Shown here one piece after another: positions 52,814-60,333 of a stretch of 64,000 nt of DNA. The notes under the pieces are model-generated. The model was not told where the DNA came from. It saw nothing but the letters and a program-made list of their open reading frames with translations, and made no database searches. The position numbers and the translations under genes are program-made. Position 1 is the stretch's first letter; each line of letters starts with the position of its first letter. Source of the stretch: Gemmatimonadota bacterium (lineage in GTDB: Bacteria > ARS69); the NCBI GenBank assembly GCA_030747075.1, contig JASLLL010000003.1, positions 62,001-126,000 of the forward strand, read 5' to 3'.

Positions 52814-54798
52814 GGTTCACCTCCACTCGGGCGAGGATGGTCCTCCGCCGGGATGAGAGGCAGCAGCGCCGTGGCTCGGCTCGCGCCCTCGGGAGAAGTT
52901 TCCATCCGCAGCGTGCCCCCATGTCTTCGCAGAATGTGCTGGCAGACAGGGAGCCCGAGTCCGGTGCCCCCCGACTTCGTTGAGAAGAACGGATCGAAGA
53001 CTCTCTCTCGAATCGTCAGCGGGACTCCGGGGCCGTCATCTTCGACCACCACACGGACTGCCGGAAGATCTTCGGTGGAATCATCGAAGATCAGCAGGCG
53101 AACCTCCCCCCCCTCCGGCGAAGCCTCTACTCCGTTCAGCGTCAGGTTCAGCACAACTTGCAGGATCTGGTCGCGATCCGCAAGAGGACAGGGCACCTCC
53201 GGGGACGCCTTCACGGAGACCGTCACTCCCCGCTTCGCGGCACGGCCTCCCACCAGATGGGCGGCCCGGTGGAGAATCGAGGAGAGGTCCACCGGTTCAA
53301 GATCGGGTTCCGGGGGCTCAGCGAACATCAGAAGACTCCCCACAATGCGATCCAGCCGGTCCGTCTCCTCCACGATGATGCTGGCCAGTTCCGCATCCTT
53401 CCCGGAGTGCGCCAGACGGGAGAGGAGCACCTCCGCCGAAGTGCGTATTCCCGCAAGCGGGTTTCGGATTTCATGGGCCACGGCGGCCGAAAGGCGCCCC
53501 AGAGCGGCCAGGCGATCGGCGCGCCGAACCTCCTCCTCGGCTTCCACTCGACAGGAGAGGTCGGTGACCAGCGCGAGAACACCCCGTTTGCCGTCGTCTT
53601 CGGGCAGGGCGGAAGTGCGAACGGAGACCGGGACCGGTCGATGACCCGCCCGCGTGAGGTAGGTCTCCACCTCCGCGGAAGGTCCCGGGTCCGCTTCTGC
53701 GCGGGGTGGGCGGAGAAGCGGGATGAAGTGCAGGTTGTCGACAAAGACCTCTTCCAGCGAGCGCCCCACCGGATCGTCGGAAGGGACCCCGAGAATCCGG
53801 CAAAGCGTGGGGTTGGCCAGGACTACCCGGTCCCTGGCGTCGATCTTCAGCAGGCCGCCTCGCAGCGTGGACAGGATTCGATTGTTCTGCTGCTGCGAGG
53901 AACGGAGAGCCTCTCGGGAGGCTTGCGAACGGACTCCATCGGAGACGAGCGCGAGGAGTTTCCGGGTGAACGGCGCTTCTCCTTCAAGAAGAGGGTCCCG
54001 GCCGCTGTCGAACAGAAGGAGAAGACCCGTGACTATCGGATCCTCTCGCAGCAACTTCCAACAGGTCGGGCCGTCGGGCGAAGGGGGAGGCTGATGCGCT
54101 GAGGAAGCATCCAGAGAGACGGGGGCCAGATCCGCGGCCAGCGCCTCCGGGATCTGCCAGGCACCCGACACCTCGTAGGAGTCCCCCCCCCACCGACACA
54201 CGGCCGCCGCCCGGGCACCGAGCGCACGCCCGACGACCTCGGCGAGCAGTGGCCAGAATGTGGCAATCGGTCCCGGGGCAGCCAGGAAGCGCGCGACATC
54301 CTGAAGGCGGGTCGCCTCGGTCAGTTCCCGGGAGAGTGCCCGGTTCTCCGAGCGGAGATCTTCCGACTGCTCCACGACAATCCGGGCGAAGCGGCGTCGT
54401 TCTGCAATGACGCGATCATTGGACTGCTCAAGTTCTCGAACGAACTCGTCCGCCTGGGCGAGATGGCGTCGGCGCTCGAGAATGTCCGTCATGACGGCAA
54501 GAACCTCGGTCCCGTCACTTCCCCAGAGAATGGCGCCGCGCGTCGAGGGACCCGACGCGGCAAACACCACGATCGATTCGCCAGCGTGGGCTTGTGAGGG
54601 ACGAAAGGCCATCCACTGGTCGAGGCCGGGCGATTCCTCGTCAATCAGAAGGACGCCCGCGTAAGGCATGGGGACTTGCTTCAGTGTGCGGTAGACATGG
54701 AGCTGTGCGCGATCTGCGAGAAGGGGAGTCCAGTTGGCGGCGGATCTGCGGAGGTCGGCATGGGGGGTGACGACAGCAACCTGATCACGATCGGTCAT
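52798..54798 (-). CDS. Cytoplasmic sensor histidine kinase (NtrB-like, with PAS)
   Basis: 666 residues without membrane helices. The N-terminus (1-110) is a degenerate receiver-like fold (VAVVTPHADLRRSA, GVLLIDEESPG). A coiled coil follows (115-165), a GAF-like domain (about 170-310), PAS (about 320-420, ILSTLRGGLLKIDARDRVVLANP), then HisKA with His442 in VAHEIRNPL and HATPase (VVLNLTLNGVEA, EDDGPGVP, GTGLGLPV). It should sense an internal signal and phosphorylate the regulator at 51422. Coupled by ATGA to the PilZ gene upstream. Confidence 0.9.
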   Translation of the reverse strand: MTDRDQVAVVTPHADLRRSAANWTPLLADRAQLHVYRTLKQVPMPYAGVLLIDEESPGLDQWMAFRPSQAHAGESIVVFAASGPSTRGAILWGSDGTEVLAVMTDILERRRHLAQADEFVRELEQSNDRVIAERRRFARIVVEQSEDLRSENRALSRELTEATRLQDVARFLAAPGPIATFWPLLAEVVGRALGARAAAVCRWGGDSYEVSGAWQIPEALAADLAPVSLDASSAHQPPPSPDGPTCWKLLREDPIVTGLLLLFDSGRDPLLEGEAPFTRKLLALVSDGVRSQASREALRSSQQQNNRILSTLRGGLLKIDARDRVVLANPTLCRILGVPSDDPVGRSLEEVFVDNLHFIPLLRPPRAEADPGPSAEVETYLTRAGHRPVPVSVRTSALPEDDGKRGVLALVTDLSCRVEAEEEVRRADRLAALGRLSAAVAHEIRNPLAGIRTSAEVLLSRLAHSGKDAELASIIVEETDRLDRIVGSLLMFAEPPEPDLEPVDLSSILHRAAHLVGGRAAKRGVTVSVKASPEVPCPLADRDQILQVVLNLTLNGVEASPEGGEVRLLIFDDSTEDLPAVRVVVEDDGPGVPLTIRERVFDPFFSTKSGGTGLGLPVCQHILRRHGGTLRMETSPEGASRATALLPLIPAEDHPRPSGGEPWPTS

Positions 54799-55505
54799 TC
54801 TCCCTCCGCTTCCCCCTCGGGCTCATCTTGTCGGAGCACTCGCTGGAGAAGATACACGGTGTGCGCAATCCGGTCGTGCGTAGTCTGGTCGAGTCTGGTG
54901 AACTCCGTCGCGAGGAACCAGCCTCCATGAGGCCCCCTGGCGGAGCGGCCGGAGTCCCGGAGAACCTCGGTGCGCAGCGTCAGTGGGGGGCGATCGTCGG
55001 GGAGGGCCAGCGTCAAGTCCAGCAGCGCGCCCTCCGGGTAGAGTTCTGGAGACTCCAGCAGCACGCCGCCAAGGCTCAGATTGACGGTCGTCGCTTCGCA
55101 GGGAGGCCCGGGGACGGGGCTTGACGGGAGCGGTGCATGAGGTTCCACATGGACCGCAATGCCCGCCGCCATGCGATGGTACTCGCGACGCTGAACCGCC
55201 TGCACCCGCCCCTTTGGGGGGGAGACGAGAATCATCGGAATCGGCCCCGGGTACCGCTCTTCAATCCGTGCGGGATAGTCGTAGTGTTCACCCTCATGCG
55301 TGAAGTGAACACGAAGCGGATGTCCGACCGGAATCGGAAGAACACTGGCCCGGAATGACGGGGCGTAGGCTCGAAAACCCCCTTCCACGCATTTCAGTAC
55401 TTTGGTGACATAGTGCCCTTCGAAGGGACCGGTCTCGATGAGGAGCGCAATCCGCTGCAGCGCCTTTGGCACAGGCCCGCTGTCGTCAGGTTGCGCATGG
55501 GTCAT
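54795..55505 (-). CDS. YcgR-like PilZ protein (cyclic-di-GMP effector)
   Basis: 236 residues. The N-terminal 110 residues resemble the YcgR-N/FlgZ split-barrel (FEGHYVTKVLKCVEGGFRAYAPSF). PilZ starts at QRREYHRM (RxxxR) and has TVNLSLGGVLLE (NxSxxG), the two cyclic-di-GMP contact motifs. YcgR-type proteins brake flagellar motors; here the gene lies between an MCP-like gene and a kinase, so it may feed cyclic-di-GMP into that signalling set. Confidence 0.85.
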   Translation of the reverse strand: MTHAQPDDSGPVPKALQRIALLIETGPFEGHYVTKVLKCVEGGFRAYAPSFRASVLPIPVGHPLRVHFTHEGEHYDYPARIEERYPGPIPMILVSPPKGRVQAVQRREYHRMAAGIAVHVEPHAPLPSSPVPGPPCEATTVNLSLGGVLLESPELYPEGALLDLTLALPDDRPPLTLRTEVLRDSGRSARGPHGGWFLATEFTRLDQTTHDRIAHTVYLLQRVLRQDEPEGEAEGE

Positions 55506-56251
55506 GCTGTCGCTCCTCCCCCGCGGCCCGGTGCGCGATCCAGCTCCGCAATCAGTTCCCGTCGTTCCTGATTCTCCGCCTTGCGGCCGGCGCGAAGCGC
55601 GCGAAGACTGTCGTCCAGTTCGCGGACACTGCCACGGAGCGTCTCGAGAGCCTCTCCGGAGCGGATGATGTCCCGTGCGGCATGGGCTACCTCATCGCGC
55701 AGGTTCTCGGCCAGAATCTCCGTCTCCCGGGACGAACTGGCGGCACGCTCAGACAGATTGCGCATTTCCTCCGCGACGACGCCAAACCCCCGGCCCTCGT
55801 CCCCGGCCTGCGCGGCGATGATGGAAGCATTGATCGCAAGGAGATGGGTCTGGTCGGTGATGTCGTGGATCACCTTGAGGATCTCGCTGATTTCTGTGGA
55901 CCGACTCCGCAGAGTTCGCGTGGCTTCCACGGTGGCGTGCAGGCGGTCCGCCAGTTCGTGTGTCTGCTCATCCACGCTGGAAGCGCCAGCGGTCGTTTCG
56001 GGCACTTCCGGCGGGTCCTCCGAGAGTGTTCGCGAGAGCCGTTGCCCAACGACCTCCCAGCGCTGGAGAGCTCGGAGCTTTCCGATTCCCGCAACTGCGG
56101 CCACGCACCCCCCCCCGAGAAGCCCGGTCAGGTACAGCTTCCACGCGGAGGGTGAGTCGTGAAGCCATGCGGCGGTGGAGACCATCGCCACAAGAAGAAG
56201 CGCCGCCGCGACGAAGCGGACTCGGTACAAGAACACGGAAAGGCGCTTCAC
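55502..56251 (-). CDS. MCP-like signalling protein without a sensor domain
   Basis: 249 residues. Two membrane helices near the start (about 10-29 and 39-57) are joined by a loop of only about ten residues, so no periplasmic sensor exists. The rest is a short methyl-accepting coiled coil with the CheA/CheW-binding hairpin: DQTHLLAINASIIAAQAGDEG followed by RGFGVVAEEMRNLSERAASSS. No MCP methylation consensus is evident. It should form a receptor-like unit with the CheW and CheA encoded next to it. Confidence 0.82.
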   Translation of the reverse strand: MKRLSVFLYRVRFVAAALLLVAMVSTAAWLHDSPSAWKLYLTGLLGGGCVAAVAGIGKLRALQRWEVVGQRLSRTLSEDPPEVPETTAGASSVDEQTHELADRLHATVEATRTLRSRSTEISEILKVIHDITDQTHLLAINASIIAAQAGDEGRGFGVVAEEMRNLSERAASSSRETEILAENLRDEVAHAARDIIRSGEALETLRGSVRELDDSLRALRAGRKAENQERRELIAELDRAPGRGGGATA

Positions 56252-56637
56252 CAGTTGTCTCCTTCCGGGTGGATAACCGGGTCATCAGTCAGCAACTGAG
56301 AGAGCCTGGCGACATCCAGTGGAGCAAGCGCCAGACTCCGGATCTGTCGTTCACTCACCATCTCGCCGACTCGATCCACAGGAATCGCAAACGGAGCTTC
56401 GCGCTGCAGCACGACGGCCCTGTTCGTACATTCGGATGGAAATCCCTCCTGCTTGAGAACGGCCGAAGGGTCGATCACTGGCACGGTCCGCCCACGCCAC
56501 GCGGCGACGCCCATCAACGCCTGGGGGGTATGCGGCAAATGGGAGATACACGGCCGGTTCAGGACTTCGACGACATCGGCGACGGACAGCGCGATCTGCT
56601 GCCCCCCTTGTTCGATCAAGAGGTAGCGTTCGGCCAT
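56248..56637 (-). CDS. cheW: CheW-like coupling protein
   Basis: 129 residues, one CheW domain: RYLLIEQGGQQIALSVADVVEVLNRP, MGVAAWRGRTVPVIDPSAVL and VLQREAPFAIPVDRVGEMV. It links the MCP-like protein to CheA. The start at 56637 (MAERYLL) overlaps the CheA stop region by 22 nt. Confidence 0.82.
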   Translation of the reverse strand: MAERYLLIEQGGQQIALSVADVVEVLNRPCISHLPHTPQALMGVAAWRGRTVPVIDPSAVLKQEGFPSECTNRAVVLQREAPFAIPVDRVGEMVSERQIRSLALAPLDVARLSQLLTDDPVIHPEGDNW

Positions 56638-58313
56638 GGGTTCCCCTCCCCGGAGGCCACGCGGCCCGGTTCCAGAAGCAACCACTCAGCCGGTTCCAGG
56701 ACAGGGGCCAGCGTGCCGTCGTCCAGCTCGACGGTTCCCCGGCATCCCGGCACATTTCGAAGTGGCGCACGAAACGGACGAACGAGAAACTCCTGCTGAT
56801 GAAGAACGGCGTCCACGAGGAAGACCAGGCCACGCCGCCCGATCTGAACGAATACGGCGCTTCCCCGGTCCGAGCCTCGACACACGGGGAGGCCCCCGAA
56901 CCGCGCACCCAGATCGACGACGGGCACCCAGTTCTCTTCAACGCGCGCCTCTTCCCCGCTCCCCCATACGCGAAGGGTCATATCCGACAGGCGGTGCAGT
57001 TGTCGGACGGCCGGGAGAGGCACGACGACAGGGGCGCCCCCCGCTTCGGCAAGAAGCCCTGGTGCGATGGCCCAACGCACCGGCACGCGAAACGAGAAGC
57101 GGGTCCCCCACGCACCCGTCAAGACCTGCACCACACCACCGGCCCGAGCCACGCCCGCCCGGACCGCATCCAATCCCACCCCTCGCCCGGAGAGAAGGCC
57201 GGCGTGCTGAGCCGTGGTGAATCCCGGCTGGAAGATGGCTTCGAGAAGAGCCTCTTCTGTTGGCGAGGAGTCTTGCGTGAAGCCTCCACGAGCAGCCGCC
57301 CGCTGTCGCACGAGGTCGAGGTCGACGCCCCGCCCGTCATCGGCCACCTCGATCGTGACTTCCGACGGCCCGGAGGATGCGCGCACCGTGACCCTCCCCT
57401 CGGGGGGCTTCCCGTTGCGGATGCGTTCGTCGGGCGACTCGATTCCGTGCGTGAGGGCATTTCTCACCAGGTGGCTGAGCGGGTCCTCGAGGAGCGCTGA
57501 CAGCGCGCGATCCAGCGGGGTGTTGGCCCCCTCCACGACCAGGCGCGCTGCCGGGAGGCCTTCTCGCCCTCCTCGCTCCATCACACGCTCCAGATGCTGT
57601 GTGGCGAGCGACCACGGAACGGTTCGCAGGCGCAGCAGGCGCCGTCCGAGTCGCCTCAACTCGCGGTCGAGGTGGAAGGACGCGGGGAGCGTCGCACCTG
57701 TCCGGGGTCTGTCGCCGGGACTCCCGGACCTCTCTGTGGAAAGACGCCTCCGGGCGTCCACAAGCGCGGTGAAGCTCTCAAGGAGATCATCCATCCGGGC
57801 AACGGGGACGCGCACGCTGGCGCTTCCGTCTGTCCCGTCGGTGCGGGTTGTCTCCGGGCCGGGCGGATCCTCGGGTGGCGAGGCTTCCTGGGTGGCGCCG
57901 GGAGCGTCCTGCCCGGGGGGAAGCATGGCCTCGACTTCCTCCACCACCTTGAGAAAGTCCGCCGGGTCGGATGCCTCCTCGGGCGACGAGCGCGCGGCTC
58001 CCAGAAGATCGTGCAGCATGTCATGCGACCGGGTCAGAAGCTCGCGGACGCGCTCGTCCAGATCCAGACGGCCATCTCGGAGGCCTTCCAGCAGGTCTTC
58101 CATGGCGTGAGAGACGCGCGACATATCGTTCAGGCCGAACATCCCGCACACGCCTTTGAGCGAGTGCGCCGTGCGGAACGCCCGGTCCAGAGACTCACGC
58201 CCCCGGCGCGTCGCGAGGCCGGATGGCAACGCCTTCAGATCGTCCTGAAGCAACTGGAGGGTGGCTCCCGTGTCGGTCAGAAACTCGTTCTTCAGGTGTT
58301 CCATATGGCCCAT
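56616..58313 (-). CDS. cheA: CheA-type chemosensory histidine kinase
   Basis: 565 residues. HPt domain (1-115) with phospho-acceptor His50 in RTAHSLKGVCGMFG, an acidic Pro-rich linker (about 125-175) with no visible P2 domain, the dimerisation and HATPase domains (HLVRNALTHGIESPDERIRNG, VADDGRGVD, SGRGVGLDAV) and a CheW-like C-terminal domain (ALLAEAGGAPVVVPLPAVRQ). No CheY, CheB or CheR gene is present in this block, so the output is unknown. The ATG at 58313 is preceded by GGAGGGAGGGG. Confidence 0.9.
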   Translation of the reverse strand: MGHMEHLKNEFLTDTGATLQLLQDDLKALPSGLATRRGRESLDRAFRTAHSLKGVCGMFGLNDMSRVSHAMEDLLEGLRDGRLDLDERVRELLTRSHDMLHDLLGAARSSPEEASDPADFLKVVEEVEAMLPPGQDAPGATQEASPPEDPPGPETTRTDGTDGSASVRVPVARMDDLLESFTALVDARRRLSTERSGSPGDRPRTGATLPASFHLDRELRRLGRRLLRLRTVPWSLATQHLERVMERGGREGLPAARLVVEGANTPLDRALSALLEDPLSHLVRNALTHGIESPDERIRNGKPPEGRVTVRASSGPSEVTIEVADDGRGVDLDLVRQRAAARGGFTQDSSPTEEALLEAIFQPGFTTAQHAGLLSGRGVGLDAVRAGVARAGGVVQVLTGAWGTRFSFRVPVRWAIAPGLLAEAGGAPVVVPLPAVRQLHRLSDMTLRVWGSGEEARVEENWVPVVDLGARFGGLPVCRGSDRGSAVFVQIGRRGLVFLVDAVLHQQEFLVRPFRAPLRNVPGCRGTVELDDGTLAPVLEPAEWLLLEPGRVASGEGNPWPNATS

Positions 58314-58366
58314 GACCGACCCCTCCCTCCTCGGTTGGATCGGCAGATTGGGCCTTCGAGGTAACC

Positions 58367-58395
58367 AGTATTGCTGCCGGAACACGGCATGTCAT
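58367..58395 (-). promoter_or_regulatory. Candidate sigma-70 promoter for the cheA operon
   Basis: On the minus strand: ATGACA (58395-58390), 17-nt spacer, AATACT (58372-58367). The spacer contains a perfect TGCCG/CGGCA inverted repeat (58375-58389), a possible operator. It is 54 nt before the ATG. Confidence 0.4.
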
Positions 58396-58495
58396 GCGGC
58401 GGGAGGCGTGCGGGGGGGGGACGGCAAACGCGTCCGAACCCGGCGGACTCAACGGCCGCGGGAGTACGATGGAGAATGGGCCCGCGCCGGTCCGA

Positions 58496-58876
58496 TCAGG
58501 AGGCGGGCGGCGGCGTGTGGCTCAGGACATACCGATTGATGAGATCCCGGGAGGAGTCGCTCAGTTCCAGGAACGCGCAGGCCACTTCGTAGCGCTCCAC
58601 ATCCCCGGAAGGAGCGTCGGGAAGGGTTCGAACCACAATGGCCTCGACTTCGATGAGTGACGCTTCTTCCGATTCCGTCGGGCCGGGGATCATGAGTGCA
58701 ATGGAGAGCTTGGTCAGCGGTTCGATGAAATGCGGGATCTCCACATAGACACCCCCGGTGGAGATGTTGATCGTGGAGATGGAGACCGTGTCGCCGGAAA
58801 TGGCTCCACCCTCGACCCGTACATCCAACCGGGCGGGGACTCTCTTTGCTGTTCTGCGTTCCGCGGGCGAACTCAT
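58496..58876 (-). CDS. Single-domain PilZ protein
   Basis: 126 residues: ERRTAKRVPARLDVRVEGG gives the RxxxR motif at the start and TINISTGGVYVEI gives NxSxxG, so cyclic-di-GMP binding is likely. It ends YEVACAFLELSDSSRDLINRYVL, a usual PilZ close. The start is the ATG at 58876 with AGAGGGG upstream; a longer in-frame opening to 58999 would overlap the small gene before it and is unlikely. Confidence 0.85.
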   Translation of the reverse strand: MSSPAERRTAKRVPARLDVRVEGGAISGDTVSISTINISTGGVYVEIPHFIEPLTKLSIALMIPGPTESEEASLIEVEAIVVRTLPDAPSGDVERYEVACAFLELSDSSRDLINRYVLSHTPPPAS

Positions 58877-58898
58877 GAACCCCTCTTGGCTGAAGGAC

Positions 58899-58988
58899 CT
58901 ACTTCTTCTTGTGTCGATCCTTGCGCAATCGCTTCTTCCTCTTGTGAGTGGCGATCTTCGTGCGCTTTCGCTTCTTTCCGCTGGGCAT
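58899..58988 (-). CDS. 29-residue basic AURKAIP1/COX24-like protein (candidate ribosomal peptide)
   Basis: The peptide starts MPSGKKRKRTKIATHKRKK, ends LRKDRHKKK and has 17 Lys/Arg residues. This is the invariant pattern of the tiny AURKAIP1/COX24-domain proteins seen in Bacteroidota, Chlorobi and relatives, which resemble the end of mitochondrial ribosomal protein mS38. They are believed to sit in the small ribosomal subunit; that role is known for mS38 and inferred here. GAGGA and AGAGGA lie just before the ATG. It lies between hupB-like and PilZ genes. Confidence 0.85.
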   Translation of the reverse strand: MPSGKKRKRTKIATHKRKKRLRKDRHKKK

Positions 58989-59023
58989 TCCTCTGTCACT
59001 CCTCAAACAGTTCTGTGGTTGCG

Positions 59024-59386
59024 CTACTCCGACGGATGTCCCGGTGCAGGGACTCCCTCCGGGATTTCGGCCCTCGCGCTCGACACGCTGTCGGCTTCCA
59101 GGACCGGATCCGCCTCTTCGATCATCCGCCGAAGTTCCTTGGATACCTTGAAGTAGGGAACGAGTTTGGGCGGAACCTCCACGGTGGTACCGGTTCGGGG
59201 ATTCCGGGCGATCCGGGCCCCACGGGACTTGACCTTGAAACTGCCAAATCCGCGGATTTCGATGTGGCTCCCTCCGGAAAGTGCCGCTCCGACCGCATCC
59301 AGAAAGCGATCCACCACTACGGCCACATCTCTCTTCGTAAGGCCGGTAGCAGCCGTGACACGGTCGACAAGATCCGCCTTCGTCAT
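59024..59386 (-). CDS. HU/IHF-family DNA-binding protein with C-terminal tail
   Basis: 120 residues. Residues 1-92 form a normal HU/IHF subunit (MTKADLVDRVTAATGLTKRDV, IEIRGFGSFKVKSRGARIARNPRTGTTVEVPPKLVPYFKVSKEL), with the DNA-bending proline in RNPRTG. The last 28 residues are an acidic, Pro-rich tail not found in typical members. It has its own promoter and probably drives the small basic protein and PilZ gene as well. Confidence 0.9.
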   Translation of the reverse strand: MTKADLVDRVTAATGLTKRDVAVVVDRFLDAVGAALSGGSHIEIRGFGSFKVKSRGARIARNPRTGTTVEVPPKLVPYFKVSKELRRMIEEADPVLEADSVSSARAEIPEGVPAPGHPSE

Positions 59387-59467
59387 CCGGGGAACCTCCT
59401 GCCTGCTCGCATCCCTCCGGCGACCCCGGCCAGGATGCGGGAAGACGATAATCTGAAAACGGGGCGT

Positions 59468-59497
59468 ACCCTACCAGAGTGCCGGAACAGGTGTCAA
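59468..59497 (-). promoter_or_regulatory. Candidate sigma-70 promoter for the HU/IHF gene
   Basis: On the minus strand: TTGACA (59497-59492), 18-nt spacer, TAGGGT (59473-59468), about 82 nt before the ATG. Confidence 0.5.
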
Positions 59498-59508
59498 AGG
59501 ATTCTGTT

Positions 59509-60333
59509 TCAACCCTTTAGGTTGCGTGGGGGAAAACCAAAACTGCCCTCATGGACCGCGACAGCCGGCCCGGTGAGGACGAGTTCTCCACCTGGCGCGG
59601 CCGGAAGCTGCACAATCAGCGCTTCTCCCCCGCTTACGATCAGCGTGACTTCCTCTCCGACCCATCCACGCCGCCGCGCGAGCATGGCCACGACGCACGA
59701 CCCGCTCCCGCAGGTGGTCTCGGCCTCGACTCCCCGCTCGTAGGTGCGGATCTCCAGCGTGTCACGGGCGATCTTCCGGGCGAAGCTGATGTTGGTGCCC
59801 TCAGGCGCAAATGCGGGCGCGCCCCGGAGCTGGGGTCCCCAGAGCAAGAGAGGCACCTCGACGACCGGCCGGTCCATCCAGAGCACGGCATGGGGAACGC
59901 CAATGTCTCCCCAGTCCACGCGGCAGGCGTGCCCGTCCAGCTGGACGGGGATGTCCGTTCGAAGTTCCCGGATCCCCGGCACGGTGACCGCCGCCACTCC
60001 CGCTTCCACCGTGCGCGCCGTGTGCAACCCCGACCCCGTACGGAACCGAAACGGCCCCGGTCCCAGTCCCACGGATTCCGCGAAATACGGGATGCAGCGG
60101 GCTCCGTTTCCACAGAGGCGGTACTCGGTTCCGTCCGGGTTGAAGAAGCGGACGCGGAAGTCGACCTCCGGATCCTGCTCGAGCAGAATCAGTCCGTCCG
60201 CTCCGATCCCGTCATGGCGCGCGCACGCGGACCGGGCAGCCTCGGACTCGCGGCCCGCCAGTGCCTGATTGCGGTGATCCACCAGAATCATGTCGTTCCC
60301 CGCGGCGACCATCTTGGTGAAGCGGATAGTCAT
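59509..60333 (-). CDS. dapF: Diaminopimelate epimerase
   Basis: 274 residues, the normal length. The two catalytic cysteines are present: Cys74 in RLCGNGARC and Cys207 in TTCGSGSC. It converts LL- to meso-diaminopimelate for lysine and peptidoglycan. Supporting motifs are FTKMVAAGNDMILVDHR, FFNPDGTE and AEGTN-like PEGTNISF. ATGA overlap with the lipoprotein gene upstream. Confidence 0.95.
   Translation of the reverse strand: MTIRFTKMVAAGNDMILVDHRNQALAGRESEAARSACARHDGIGADGLILLEQDPEVDFRVRFFNPDGTEYRLCGNGARCIPYFAESVGLGPGPFRFRTGSGLHTARTVEAGVAAVTVPGIRELRTDIPVQLDGHACRVDWGDIGVPHAVLWMDRPVVEVPLLLWGPQLRGAPAFAPEGTNISFARKIARDTLEIRTYERGVEAETTCGSGSCVVAMLARRRGWVGEEVTLIVSGGEALIVQLPAAPGGELVLTGPAVAVHEGSFGFPPRNLKG

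Noticed and set aside
58620-58640. GGGTTCGAACC as the T-arm of a tRNA
   Set aside because: It lies inside the PilZ coding frame and no cloverleaf can be drawn around it.
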